NCBI GenBank assembly: GCA_031270465.1 | Contig: JAISXP010000136.1 | Span: 1 to 39,935 of the forward strand | Length of the DNA stretch: 39,935 bases | Source: Tannerella sp. | Lineage (GTDB): Bacteria > Bacteroidota > Bacteroidia > Bacteroidales > Tannerellaceae | Direction of reading: 5' to 3' | Part shown: positions 1-7,668 of the stretch, piece after piece | How the letters are laid out: the number at the start of each line of letters is the position of its first letter | Numbering within the stretch: the stretch's first letter is position 1 | The notes under the pieces: generated by a model | The model's input: the letters and a program-made list of their open reading frames with translations, nothing else | What the model was told of the DNA's origin: nothing | Databases searched by the model: none | Translations under genes and position numbers: made by a program

Positions 1-2
1 TA

Positions 3-278
3 TTTCCGTTAAGAAAAGGAATTTACAGGAGTGAGGGGTTTGGTGATGCCCGGAACTGTTACCGGCTTAACATCCGTGAAGAGAACAACTATTCGCTGCA
101 CTACAAAGATATTCTCCTGCCCGAAGGCAAATGGCAGAGAGATAAAAACGTGCTGGCGCTTTACGATGTACACCTGCAACATTCCTTCTACCTGCTGATT
201 GACGAAAAGGGCCTGGTCAGCAAGTATCTGCCGGGAGAATATCAGGGCTGTTCGCTGTGGTACGGTCAGGAACCGTAA
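3..278 (+). CDS. C-terminal part of an unrecognised protein (truncated by window edge)
   Basis: The frame starting at base 3 is open from the window edge to a TAA at 276-278. It gives about 91 residues ending in LWYGQEP. It is absent from the ORF track because its start lies outside the window. The translation looks like a real protein: balanced composition, alternating hydrophobic and charged residues (for example YDVHLQHSFYLLIDEKG) and no low complexity. It suggests a beta-rich C-terminal domain. I do not recognise the family and assign no function. An 8-bp inverted repeat (291-298 with 313-320) follows the stop but has no T-tract, so it is a poor terminator. Confidence 0.6.
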   Translation, partial: FPLRKGIYRSEGFGDARNCYRLNIREENNYSLHYKDILLPEGKWQRDKNVLALYDVHLQHSFYLLIDEKGLVSKYLPGEYQGCSLWYGQEP

Positions 279-332
279 TAAGGTTTTGCAGGAAAATAAC
301 TTGAAAGAGAAATATTTTCCGGTTCGGTAAGG

Positions 333-360
333 TTGCCGTTGAGAAAAAAGCATATCTTTG
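333..360 (+). promoter_or_regulatory. Bacteroidota-type promoter
   Basis: A TATCTTTG box at 353-360 matches the Bacteroidota -7 consensus TAnnTTTG. A TTG at 333-335 lies 17 nt upstream, near the usual -33 spacing. Transcription would start around 366, just ahead of the small ORFs at 380 and 543. The match is by eye. Confidence 0.45.
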
Positions 361-379
361 CTGCAAAAATAATGAAAAG

Positions 380-601
380 ATGAAAAAGTTGTGTAGGTTA
401 TACGGCAAAGGCGCTGTGGTCTGTTGGCATTCCAAATTTAGGAGGGATACACCCTTATTGGTTGCAATTCCAAATGACAACCAGACAAATAGGTATTTAT
501 TCAAGTCCATATTTATATCAAATCCCATAAAGTTGAAACAATATGAAAATATTAATAATAAGTTTAGAAATGTTTGTATTCAGTTGTTTTCCCATTTATA
601 A
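380..601 (+). CDS. Doubtful small ORF, 73 aa, unknown
   Basis: An ATG-started ORF of 73 codons beginning about 20 nt after a good TATCTTTG -7 box. The product is basic, has no signal peptide or recognisable domain, and resembles no family I know. Its 3' half overlaps the ORF at 543-692 in another frame, so at most one of the two is likely to be real there. It could equally be part of an untranslated leader. I list it only because the promoter placement gives it some support. Confidence 0.25.
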   Translation: MKKLCRLYGKGAVVCWHSKFRRDTPLLVAIPNDNQTNRYLFKSIFISNPIKLKQYENINNKFRNVCIQLFSHL

Positions 602-692
602 ATGTAACTCAAATGACATAATGGAACAAACAAATAAAGATAATTTATTGTTGGACGAAACAGAGGGCGCATATCTCAATTTGAAAAAATAA
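543..692 (+). CDS. Possible small lipoprotein or truncated gene start, 49 aa
   Basis: ATG at 543 opens a 49-codon frame that is too short for the ORF track. Residues 1-15 form a short hydrophobic stretch ending FVFSC, which could act as a lipoprotein signal with Cys15 as acceptor. The rest is polar and acidic (DETEGAYLNLKK). The stop at 690-692 directly follows a run of A residues. Skipping one A would extend the product by ...IIKRLNDKR before the next stop. This is compatible with a gene decayed by a frameshift, but the extension is short and proves nothing. The function is unknown. Confidence 0.3.
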   Translation: MKILIISLEMFVFSCFPIYKCNSNDIMEQTNKDNLLLDETEGAYLNLKK

Positions 693-856
693 TCAAAAGG
701 CTGAATGACAAACGTTAAAAACGCAATATTATTATTTGGACGTAATCCGCTACGCAGCCAGACGGTAACCTGCACCTCGTTTGAGCGTCCGTCAACCATT
801 ACCGAAAATAACTGTCATGTCCTGTCCTGATATAAGTTTACAAAACGATGAATAAT

Positions 857-1024
857 GGGCATCTGCCTTTTCCTTTCGGGCATCTGCCTTTTCCTTTCGG
901 GCATCTGCCTTTTCCTTTCGGGCATCTGCCTTTTCCCTTCGGGCATCTGCCTTTTTCCTTCGGGCATCTGCCTTTTTCCTTCGGGCATCTGCCTTTTCCT
1001 TTCGGGCATCTGCCTTTTCGTTCC
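857..1024. repeat. Tandem repeat, eight 21-bp units
   Basis: Eight head-to-tail copies of GGGCATCTGCCTTTTCCTTTC fill 857-1024. Copies 1, 2, 3 and 7 are identical; 4, 5, 6 and 8 differ at one to three bases near the 3' end. Because 21 is a multiple of three, several frames stay open across the array. This explains the ORF-track entries at 815-1051 (-), 848-1192 (+) and 855-1040 (+), which I treat as artefacts. The strands are strongly biased (pyrimidine-rich plus strand). There are no spacers, so this is a minisatellite and not a CRISPR array. Confidence 0.93.
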
Positions 1025-1080
1025 GGGAAAATGTTTTTGAGTGTATTTCATTTCAAATATTGTCGCATAATAGAAGTTTT

Positions 1081-1137
1081 ACCGCAAAGGTTACAAGCAA
1101 TTAGCGTCCTTTGCGAAAACCCGGCGTCCTTTGCGGT
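1081..1137. repeat. Degenerate CCTTTGCG-type intergenic repeats
   Basis: GCGTCCTTTGCG occurs twice, at about 1104-1115 and 1124-1135. An inverted copy, ACCGCAAAGG at 1081-1090, pairs with CCTTTGCGGT at 1128-1137. Short degenerate repeats built on CAAAGG/CCTTTG are common between genes in this phylum. I cannot assign a function. The block directly abuts the longer inverted repeat at 1137-1187. Confidence 0.5.
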
Positions 1138-1187
1138 TAACCCACATTGCAGTTCTTGCCGAAACTATTGGCTGCAATGTGGGTTAA
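1137..1187. repeat. Perfect 16-bp inverted repeat (hairpin)
   Basis: TTAACCCACATTGCAG at 1137-1152 is the exact reverse complement of CTGCAATGTGGGTTAA at 1172-1187, with a 19-nt loop. The transcript would form a stable hairpin, followed on the plus strand by GTTAAAAAACG rather than a clean U-tract. It may be a factor-assisted terminator insulating ftsY, or a small palindromic element. The pairing is seen directly; the role is inferred. Confidence 0.7.
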
Positions 1188-1253
1188 GTTAAAAAACGAC
1201 ATTCCGGAATACACCCGAAAATCACGCAGCCACAGAAATGCAATTTTATTTCA

Positions 1254-1261
1254 TATCTTTG
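1254..1261 (+). promoter_or_regulatory. -7 box of the ftsY promoter
   Basis: TATCTTTG matches the TAnnTTTG -7 consensus. No clear TTTG is seen at -33. The predicted transcription start near 1267 leaves about 30 nt before the ATG at 1296 but only about 10 nt before the ATG at 1278, which favours the later start. Confidence 0.5.
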
Positions 1262-1295
1262 CACTGTTTTTTCAGAAATGCATACAAAAAAGATT

Positions 1296-2249
1296 ATGAA
1301 GCTATTCGATTTATTCAACAGAGAAAGGAAGGAAACGCTCGACAGGGGGCTTGCCAAAACAAAACAGAGCGTATTTGCCAAGCTGACGAAAGCCATTGTC
1401 GGGCGGAGCAGAATCGACGACGCCATCCTCGACGAACTGGAAGAAATACTGATCTCTTCGGACGTCGGCGTAGATACGACCCTCAAAATCATCGAACGCA
1501 TCGAAAAGCGCGCCGCATCCGACAGATACGTCTCCACGGACGAACTGACAGCCATCCTGCGCGAAGAGATTGCCGCACTGCTGACCGAAAACAGAACGGA
1601 AGACATGGACGATTTCACCCTCCCCGCCGACTGCCGTCCATACGTCATCATGGTCGTAGGAGTAAACGGGGTAGGGAAGACGACGACCATTGGCAAACTG
1701 GCATACCAGTTCAGAAAAAAGGAAAAGAAAGTCTTTCTGGGCGCGGCCGACACGTTCCGCGCGGCAGCCGTCGAGCAACTGACCGTCTGGAGCGAGCGCA
1801 TCGGCGTTTCTATCGTGAAACAGAAGATGGGAGCCGATCCCGCCTCGGTAGCCTACGATACGCTCAACTCGGCCAAAGCCAACAGTGCGGATGTGGTGAT
1901 CATCGACACGGCCGGGCGCCTGCACAACAAAATCGGCCTGATGAACGAACTGACCAAGATAAAGCAGGTGATGAAAAAAGTCGTCCCCGACGCGCCACAC
2001 GAAGTCCTGCTCGTCCTCGACGGCTCGACAGGACAGAACGCCTTCGAACAGGCACGGCAGTTTACCGCCGCAACCGAAGTCAATGCTCTGGCCATTACCA
2101 AACTGGACGGAACGGCAAAGGGTGGGGTCGTAATCGGCATATCCGACCATTTCCGTATACCCGTCAAATACATCGGGCTGGGCGAAGGCGTGGAAGACTT
2201 GCATGTCTTCAACAAAAAGGCATTTGTCGATTCCCTGTTTGGCGAATGA
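1296..2249 (+). CDS. ftsY: Signal recognition particle receptor FtsY
   Basis: SRP receptor GTPase that docks ribosome–SRP complexes at the inner membrane for cotranslational insertion. The N domain comes first (KETLDRGLAKTKQSVFAKL). The NG GTPase follows, with a P-loop GVNGVGKTTTIGKLA, the DTAGRLHN switch and the TKLDGTAKGG guanine-specificity loop. At 317 aa it is the short form typical of the phylum, lacking the long acidic A domain of the E. coli protein. I start at 1296 (MKLFDLF) and not at 1278 because this matches the usual N-terminus and fits the -7 box at 1254-1261. The stop overlaps the rimO start as ATGA, so the two are translationally coupled. Confidence 0.96.
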   Translation: MKLFDLFNRERKETLDRGLAKTKQSVFAKLTKAIVGRSRIDDAILDELEEILISSDVGVDTTLKIIERIEKRAASDRYVSTDELTAILREEIAALLTENRTEDMDDFTLPADCRPYVIMVVGVNGVGKTTTIGKLAYQFRKKEKKVFLGAADTFRAAAVEQLTVWSERIGVSIVKQKMGADPASVAYDTLNSAKANSADVVIIDTAGRLHNKIGLMNELTKIKQVMKKVVPDAPHEVLLVLDGSTGQNAFEQARQFTAATEVNALAITKLDGTAKGGVVIGISDHFRIPVKYIGLGEGVEDLHVFNKKAFVDSLFGE

Positions 2250-3586
2250 GAAAAAACAGAGTCGACATCATCACGCTGGGCTGCTCCAAAAACCTTGTCG
2301 ATACGGAACGGCTGATGTGCCAGTTCCGCCTGAACGGATATACCGTTGCCCACGACCCGGCGAAGGTGAACGGCGAAATCGTCATCGTCAACACATGCGC
2401 CTTCATCGGCGACGCACAGGAAGAATCCGTCAACGCCATCCTTGACCTCGAAGACGCAAAACGGCGGGGCAGCATCGGCAAACTGTTCGTCATGGGATGC
2501 CTGTCCGAACGCTTCAGGGACGAGTTGCAGAAAGAACTGCCTTTCGTCGACAGGTTTTACGGCAAATTCAACTGGAAGGAACTCCTGCACGACCTCGGCA
2601 AGCCCTATCATCAGACACATGCCGCTGACCGCGTCATTACCACGCCGCCGCACTACGCCTATCTGAAAATCTCGGAAGGCTGCGACCGTACATGCGCCTA
2701 CTGCTCCATTCCCTTCATCACGGGCAGGCACAGGTCGCGCCACGAAGAAGATATCCTCGACGAAGTCAGACGGCTGGTCGACAGAGGTGTGAAGGAATTT
2801 CAACTGATCGCGCAGGACCTGACGTACTACGGCATGGATCTGTATCACAAACCGTCGCTGCCCGCGCTGGTAGAAAAAATCTCGGACGTGCAGGGCGTAG
2901 AATGGATTCGCCTGCACTATGCCTATCCGTCGCACTTTCCCTTCGATTTGCTCCGTGTGATGCGCGAGCGCGACAACGTCTGCCGCTACCTCGACATCGC
3001 CCTGCAACACATCAGCGACCCGGTACTGCAGCGAATGCGCCGCAACACAAGCCGCCGCGAAACGTGGCAACTGATCGAACGGCTGCGCGACGAAGTGCCC
3101 GGCATACACCTCCGCACCACGCTGATGACAGGCTTCCCGGGCGAAACCGAACGCGATTTCGATGAATTGCTGCAATTTGTCCGCGAAGTCCGGTTCGAGC
3201 GCCTGGGCGCCTTCGCTTACAGCCACGAAAGCGGCACCTACGCCGGCGAAAACTGCTGCGACGACGTGCCCGACGACGTCAAGCGGGAACGTCTCGACTG
3301 CCTGATGCACATACAGGAAATCATCGCACGGGAACTGAACGATGAAAAAACAGGCCGCATCTATAAAACCGTCGTCGACCGCGAAGAAAGCGATTATTTC
3401 GTCGGAAGAACCGAGTTCGATTCACCCGAAGTTGACCCCGAAGTGCTGATTTCCAAAGAAAGAAGACTGAAGACAGGATGCTTCTACGATGTGGAAATCA
3501 AGTCCGCCGAAGCCTTTGAATTGTATGGTAAAATATTGAATTATCATAAAAAAAATAAACCCGCTTGCCGTATTGTGAAAAAATAA
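2246..3586 (+). CDS. rimO: Ribosomal protein S12 methylthiotransferase RimO
   Basis: Radical-SAM methylthiotransferase that modifies a conserved aspartate of ribosomal protein S12. The 446-aa length is normal. The N-terminal MTTase domain carries the three cluster cysteines (LGCSKN, NTCAFI, MGCLSE). The radical SAM core has CDRTCAYC, and a TRAM-type domain forms the C-terminal 65 or so residues. The LGCSKNLVDTE opening is characteristic of RimO as opposed to MiaB. The ORF track shows this gene fused to an upstream frame from 1238; that extension is only a shadow of ftsY. The true start is the ATG at 2246, which overlaps the ftsY stop by 4 bp. The HU genes follow after about 116 bp. Confidence 0.96.
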   Translation: MRKNRVDIITLGCSKNLVDTERLMCQFRLNGYTVAHDPAKVNGEIVIVNTCAFIGDAQEESVNAILDLEDAKRRGSIGKLFVMGCLSERFRDELQKELPFVDRFYGKFNWKELLHDLGKPYHQTHAADRVITTPPHYAYLKISEGCDRTCAYCSIPFITGRHRSRHEEDILDEVRRLVDRGVKEFQLIAQDLTYYGMDLYHKPSLPALVEKISDVQGVEWIRLHYAYPSHFPFDLLRVMRERDNVCRYLDIALQHISDPVLQRMRRNTSRRETWQLIERLRDEVPGIHLRTTLMTGFPGETERDFDELLQFVREVRFERLGAFAYSHESGTYAGENCCDDVPDDVKRERLDCLMHIQEIIARELNDEKTGRIYKTVVDREESDYFVGRTEFDSPEVDPEVLISKERRLKTGCFYDVEIKSAEAFELYGKILNYHKKNKPACRIVKK

Positions 3587-3702
3587 CTAATATTGAGGCA
3601 AATTTCAGGCCGCCTGCCACACAAATGCCGTAGACGGGAATTGAAGGCATCGGGCGCCGGCCGAAAAACAAAAAACGAAGAAACGAATTGAACGTACATA
3701 AT

Positions 3703-3993
3703 ATGAAAGATGTAAATGTAACCGAAACATTGTCCTCTCGCCTCGACTGGGAAACAAAAGAAGTGGAAAGGATACTGGACGCCTTTGGCGCCATCGTCGG
3801 CGAAAAGCTGGCAAACAACGATGTGCTCAGCATGCACGGACTGGGGCAGTTTGAAGCCCGTAAAAAGGCAGAACGCGAATCCGTCAACCCCACCAACGGC
3901 AAACGTTACCTCATTCCTCCCAAATTGATCCCCGTGTTCAAACCCGTCTCGTCTTTTAAAACTTACCTTAAAATATTAGACAACAATGGATGA
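3703..3993 (+). CDS. Small HU/IHF-family DNA-binding protein
   Basis: A 96-aa HU-superfamily protein. The family binds and bends DNA as a dimer. An N-terminal helical dimerisation part is followed by the beta arm, with GLGQFEARKK and then VNPTNGKRYLIPPK, a variant of the HU RNPxTG arm tip that keeps the intercalating proline. The track starts at a TTG (3688); the ATG at 3703 gives the normal HU length and is preferred. Its end overlaps the next HU-domain gene by 8 bp (ATGGATGA), so the two are probably made together and may form a heterodimer through their HU domains. It is a divergent HU clade and not the main nucleoid HU. Confidence 0.88.
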   Translation: MKDVNVTETLSSRLDWETKEVERILDAFGAIVGEKLANNDVLSMHGLGQFEARKKAERESVNPTNGKRYLIPPKLIPVFKPVSSFKTYLKILDNNG

Positions 3994-5614
3994 GAGATTT
4001 TCACTGTACAACATTGCAGAAATACTGTCCGAAAAGACGGGTATCAGTACGCAGGACGCGGAAAAATTCCTCGACGAACTGATCGCTGTCATCAACGAAG
4101 GAATACGGCATGACCGTTTTGTTAAGGTCAGAGGGCTTGGCGCTTTCAAAATCATACTTATGAAGGAAAGAGAGAGCGTACACGTCAATACGGGCGAACG
4201 CATCGTCATTCCCGAACACCACAAACTGGCATTTTTCCCCGAAAAAGAATTGAAAGACACGGTAAACAAACCGTTCTCGATGTTCATTCCGGAGCAGCTT
4301 CCCGACAGACCGTTATCGGAAGGCAGTCTGGTGACCGACATGCGATACGAAGGCGACGAACACGACGAAGATTTGCAAATGTTACCGGAGGAAGATACGG
4401 TACTGTTGCCTCCTCCCGTGCCGGAAAACGTGCCGCAGGAAGATGCGGACGAAGAAACCTCGCTTGTCACTCCACCGCCACCGCCGGCGCTGAAAGAAAC
4501 CGTGTCGGAGGAAGATACGGTACTGCTGCCTCCTCCCGCGCCGGAAACCGTGCCGCAGGAAGATTCGGACGAAGAAACCTCGCTTGTCATTCCGCCGCCG
4601 CCTCCACAGCTGAAAGAAACCGTGCCGGAGGAAGATACGGTACTGCTGCCTCCTCCCGTGCCGGAAACCGTGTCGCAGGAAGATGCGGACGAAGAAACCT
4701 CGCTTGTCACTCCGCCGCCCCCGCCGCCGCTGAAAGAAACCGTGTCGGAGGAAGATACAGTACTGCTGCCTCCTCCCGCGCCGGAAAACGAGCCGCAGGA
4801 AGATGCGGACGAAGATACCTCGCTTGTCACTCCGCCACCTCCTCCGCCGCTGAAAGAAACCGTACCGGAGGAAGATGCGGACAGCGAAAAAACTTCGCTT
4901 GTCATTTCTCTTAATGCCGTCACGTCGCCTTCGCCGGGCATTGAAAGTGGCGGGGAAGAAACCGTCGTATCGACGCCTGAAAAAGAAGAACAGGCAATAG
5001 GCGATACACCGGAGGCGATGCCGAAAACGGGGAAAAAAGTGTTGTGGCCGCTGTTTGTCATTCTGGGTCTCCTGTTGCTGATTTTGGGTGGAGGCGTATG
5101 GTATTTGCTCTCGGACAACTATAACAGAAATACGATAATACGCGGCGAATCGTTTGTCTTGCCGGGCGATTCGGATGTAATAAGAGACGCGCAGGAAAAA
5201 GCCGAAGCGGCGATCTTGCCCGATTCGGCGGCTGCCGACTCCACGAAAACGTCGACGCCACCGCCTCCGGCCGGAAAAGAAAATGCAGGCAAAAAAGTAA
5301 ATACGAAACAGGCCACACCGATAACGTCGCAGTCAGGTGACGCATCGAACGGCAACGAGATAATAGCCAAAGTGAAAATGACGCAGGGACAGCGACTGAC
5401 GCTGCTCTCGCTGAAATATTACGAAAACAAGATTTTTTGGGTATACATATATGAATACAACAAGTCGAAAATAGGCGCCGACCCGAACAGGATTCCCGTC
5501 GGGATGGAAATATCGATTCCGGCAAAGCGCATTTACGGTATTGATGCCAATAATGAGGCGTCGGTCAGAAAAGCGCAACAACGGCAGGACACAATCATTT
5601 CAGGACTGAAATAA
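3986..5614 (+). CDS. HU-domain protein with proline-rich repeats, one membrane helix and a LysM-like C-terminus
   Basis: A 542-aa protein with four parts. Residues 1 to about 95 form an HU-type domain (GLGAFKIILMKERESVHVNTGERIVIP). Residues 135-294 are four 40-aa acidic and proline-rich repeats (EEDTVLLPPP...ETSLVTPPPPP) with a fifth partial copy. A single hydrophobic helix lies near 352-374 (LWPLFVILGLLLLILGGG). After a Thr/Pro linker, residues 462-516 resemble a LysM module (MTQGQRLTLLSLKYY...IPVGMEISIPA). The positive-inside rule and domain logic place the HU end in the cytoplasm and the LysM end in the periplasm against peptidoglycan. The protein could therefore tether DNA, or another partner, to the wall. 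HU-superfamily clades with membrane and wall-binding domains are known in Bacteroidota. The exact role is inference. Confidence 0.85.
   Translation: MDERFSLYNIAEILSEKTGISTQDAEKFLDELIAVINEGIRHDRFVKVRGLGAFKIILMKERESVHVNTGERIVIPEHHKLAFFPEKELKDTVNKPFSMFIPEQLPDRPLSEGSLVTDMRYEGDEHDEDLQMLPEEDTVLLPPPVPENVPQEDADEETSLVTPPPPPALKETVSEEDTVLLPPPAPETVPQEDSDEETSLVIPPPPPQLKETVPEEDTVLLPPPVPETVSQEDADEETSLVTPPPPPPLKETVSEEDTVLLPPPAPENEPQEDADEDTSLVTPPPPPPLKETVPEEDADSEKTSLVISLNAVTSPSPGIESGGEETVVSTPEKEEQAIGDTPEAMPKTGKKVLWPLFVILGLLLLILGGGVWYLLSDNYNRNTIIRGESFVLPGDSDVIRDAQEKAEAAILPDSAAADSTKTSTPPPPAGKENAGKKVNTKQATPITSQSGDASNGNEIIAKVKMTQGQRLTLLSLKYYENKIFWVYIYEYNKSKIGADPNRIPVGMEISIPAKRIYGIDANNEASVRKAQQRQDTIISGLK
4388..4867 (+). 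repeat. Four in-frame 120-bp direct repeats
   Basis: GAGGAAGATAC recurs at 4388, 4508, 4628 and 4748, exactly 120 bp apart. A fifth, diverging copy starts at 4868. Each unit encodes 40 residues, an acidic half and a run of prolines. The near-identity at DNA level points to recent duplication and to copy-number change by recombination or slippage without loss of frame. Confidence 0.93.
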
Positions 5615-5693
5615 GTGTGAAGTATTAAAAATGATATATAGACAGTTAGTAATATTTAACGCCACAAAATAAAATCGTATGGCGATACGTTTT

Positions 5694-5701
5694 TAATTTT
5701 G
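5694..5701 (+). promoter_or_regulatory. -7 box of the Bat operon promoter
   Basis: TAATTTTG matches TAnnTTTG exactly. No clear -33 TTTG is visible. The transcription start would fall near 5707, leaving a leader of about 48 nt before moxR. It is the only good match in the 140-bp gap after the HU–LysM gene. Confidence 0.5.
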
Positions 5702-5754
5702 CAATTCGAAAAAAACAAAAGACAGTAACATATTAAGAATTAATTAATAGCTTT

Positions 5755-6750
5755 ATGAATCAGACAGTAGATATCAGAGAATTGAATGAACGAATAGAAA
5801 ACAACAGTTCGTTCGTGAATGTGATTACGATGGGAATGAATCAGGTAATCGTAGGTCAGAAACATTTGATTGAATCGTTGTTGATAGGATTGCTTTCTGA
5901 CGGACATATTCTCCTCGAAGGCGTTCCCGGACTGGCTAAGACGTTGGCAATAAAGACGCTTTCGTCGCTGATTGACGCCAAATACAGCCGTATACAGTTT
6001 ACCCCAGACCTGTTGCCGGCAGACGTCATCGGCACGATGATATACAGCCAGAAAAGTGAAGAGTTTTTGGTAAAGCAGGGGCCTGTTTTCGCTAATTTTA
6101 TTCTTGCGGACGAAATCAACCGTGCGCCGGCTAAGGTTCAGAGCGCACTGCTCGAGGCCATGCAGGAGCATCAGGTGACCATCGGCGAAACAACCTACAA
6201 ACTGCCCGAACCGTTCCTCGTGATGGCTACGCAAAATCCCATCGAACAGGAAGGTACGTATCCGTTGCCCGAAGCGCAAGTCGACCGTTTCATGCTGAAA
6301 GTAGTTATTAATTATCCGAACAAGGAAGAAGAAAAACAAATTATCCGTCAGAACATTTCGGGCGAGACGATTACGCCCAAACCCGTTCTGGATGCGCAGA
6401 AGATTCTCGAAGCGCGCAAAATCGTCCGCGAAGTCTATCTGGACGAAAAAATCGGACGCTATATTGTCGACATCGTTTTTGCGACACGCTACCCGAATGA
6501 ACATAACCTTCCCGGGCTTGCAAACATGATTGCCTTTGCGGCATCGCCCCGTGCCTCCATCAACCTTGCCGCCGCAGCCCGCGCATACGCCTTTATCAAG
6601 CGCAGGGGATATGTGATTCCCGAAGACGTGCGCACCGTGTGTCACGACGTGATGCGACACCGCATCGGGCTGAGCTACGAAGCCGAAGCCAACAACCTGA
6701 CGGCCGATGAAATCGTCAGTGAAATATTAAACAAAATCGAAGTCCCTTGA
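5755..6750 (+). CDS. MoxR-family AAA+ ATPase of the Bat operon
   Basis: A cytoplasmic AAA+ ATPase of the MoxR branch, chaperone-like partners of von Willebrand A proteins. At 331 aa it has a Walker A variant GVPGLAKT (residues 56-63), Walker B with ILADEINRAPAK, sensor-1 ATQNP and the MoxR hallmark EQEGTYPLPEAQ(V)DRFM. It is the first gene of the operon, 43 bp ahead of the DUF58 gene, and this order matches aerotolerance operons of Bacteroides. By analogy it drives assembly or activity of the membrane Bat proteins. The ATG at 5755 is well supported by family length. Confidence 0.94.
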   Translation: MNQTVDIRELNERIENNSSFVNVITMGMNQVIVGQKHLIESLLIGLLSDGHILLEGVPGLAKTLAIKTLSSLIDAKYSRIQFTPDLLPADVIGTMIYSQKSEEFLVKQGPVFANFILADEINRAPAKVQSALLEAMQEHQVTIGETTYKLPEPFLVMATQNPIEQEGTYPLPEAQVDRFMLKVVINYPNKEEEKQIIRQNISGETITPKPVLDAQKILEARKIVREVYLDEKIGRYIVDIVFATRYPNEHNLPGLANMIAFAASPRASINLAAAARAYAFIKRRGYVIPEDVRTVCHDVMRHRIGLSYEAEANNLTADEIVSEILNKIEVP

Positions 6751-6792
6751 TAGATTTATAGTTCAAAATTCAATGATTCAGTAATTTGAATA

Positions 6793-7662
6793 ATGGAAGC
6801 AAGTGAACTGCTAAAAAAAGTCCGACAGATTGAAATCAAGACGCGGGGGCTTTCGCGCAACGTCTTTGCCGGCCAATATCATTCCGCTTTCAAAGGCAGG
6901 GGAATGGCCTTCAGCGAAGTGCGCGAATACCAGTTTGGCGACGACGTCAGGGATATTGACTGGAACGTCACGGCCCGCTACGTGCGCCCGTATGTTAAGA
7001 TTTATGAAGAAGAACGAGAATTGACCGTGGTGCTTATGATCGACGTATCCGGCAGCAAGGATTTCGGTACCGTGTCGCAGATGAAAAAAGATGTAGTCAC
7101 CGAAATAGCTGCTACGCTGGCATTCTCGGCTATACAGAACAACGATAAAATCGGCGTAATCTTCTTCTCGGACAAGATAGAGAAATTCATTCCCCCGCAA
7201 AAGGGACGGCGACATATCCTGTATATCATACGCGAATTAATTGATTTTCATCCCGACGATAAAAAGACGGACATCAGTCAGGCGTTGAAATACCTGACCA
7301 ATGCCATCAAAAAACGAAGTACGGCATTCCTGATTTCCGATTTCATTGATAAAAACAGTTATCAGGACGCCCTCACCATTGCCAACCGCAAACACGATGT
7401 AGTTGCCATTCAGGTATATGACGGTCGTGAAACGGAATTGCCGAAAGTCGGACTTGTCAAAATAAAGGATGCCGAGACCGGCGCCGAACGGTGGATAGAC
7501 AGTTCGTCGAGACGTGTCCGCGACGCCTACAAAACGTGGTGGAACAAACGGCAGGAAGAGATGGAAAATTCGTTTAAGAAATGCCGGGTTGACGCTGTTT
7601 CGGTACGGACGGAAGACGATTACGTGAAAGCGCTGCTTACACTTTTCAGTAAACGAAATTGA
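6793..7662 (+). CDS. DUF58 domain protein, vWA-like
   Basis: A 289-aa cytoplasmic protein of the DUF58 family, which nearly always accompanies MoxR ATPases. The family signature GDDVRDIDWNVTARY lies at residues 49-63. A MIDAS-like DVSGS follows at 84-88, indicating a metal-binding vWA fold. No signal peptide or membrane segment is visible, unlike BatA and BatB. It probably serves as a soluble adaptor between the ATPase and the membrane components. Only 6 bp separate it from the next gene, consistent with one transcript. Confidence 0.92.
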   Translation: MEASELLKKVRQIEIKTRGLSRNVFAGQYHSAFKGRGMAFSEVREYQFGDDVRDIDWNVTARYVRPYVKIYEEERELTVVLMIDVSGSKDFGTVSQMKKDVVTEIAATLAFSAIQNNDKIGVIFFSDKIEKFIPPQKGRRHILYIIRELIDFHPDDKKTDISQALKYLTNAIKKRSTAFLISDFIDKNSYQDALTIANRKHDVVAIQVYDGRETELPKVGLVKIKDAETGAERWIDSSSRRVRDAYKTWWNKRQEEMENSFKKCRVDAVSVRTEDDYVKALLTLFSKRN

Positions 7663-7668
7663 TGCGGT

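Noticed and set aside
857-1024. A CRISPR array or repeat protein in the 21-bp repeats
   Set aside because: Units are directly adjacent with no unique spacers and no cas genes nearby. The repeat ORFs exist only because 21 is divisible by three.
1238-2245. N-terminal extension of RimO (782-aa ORF in the track)
   Set aside because: The first 336 codons run out of frame through ftsY. RimO has a normal start at 2246 overlapping the ftsY stop.
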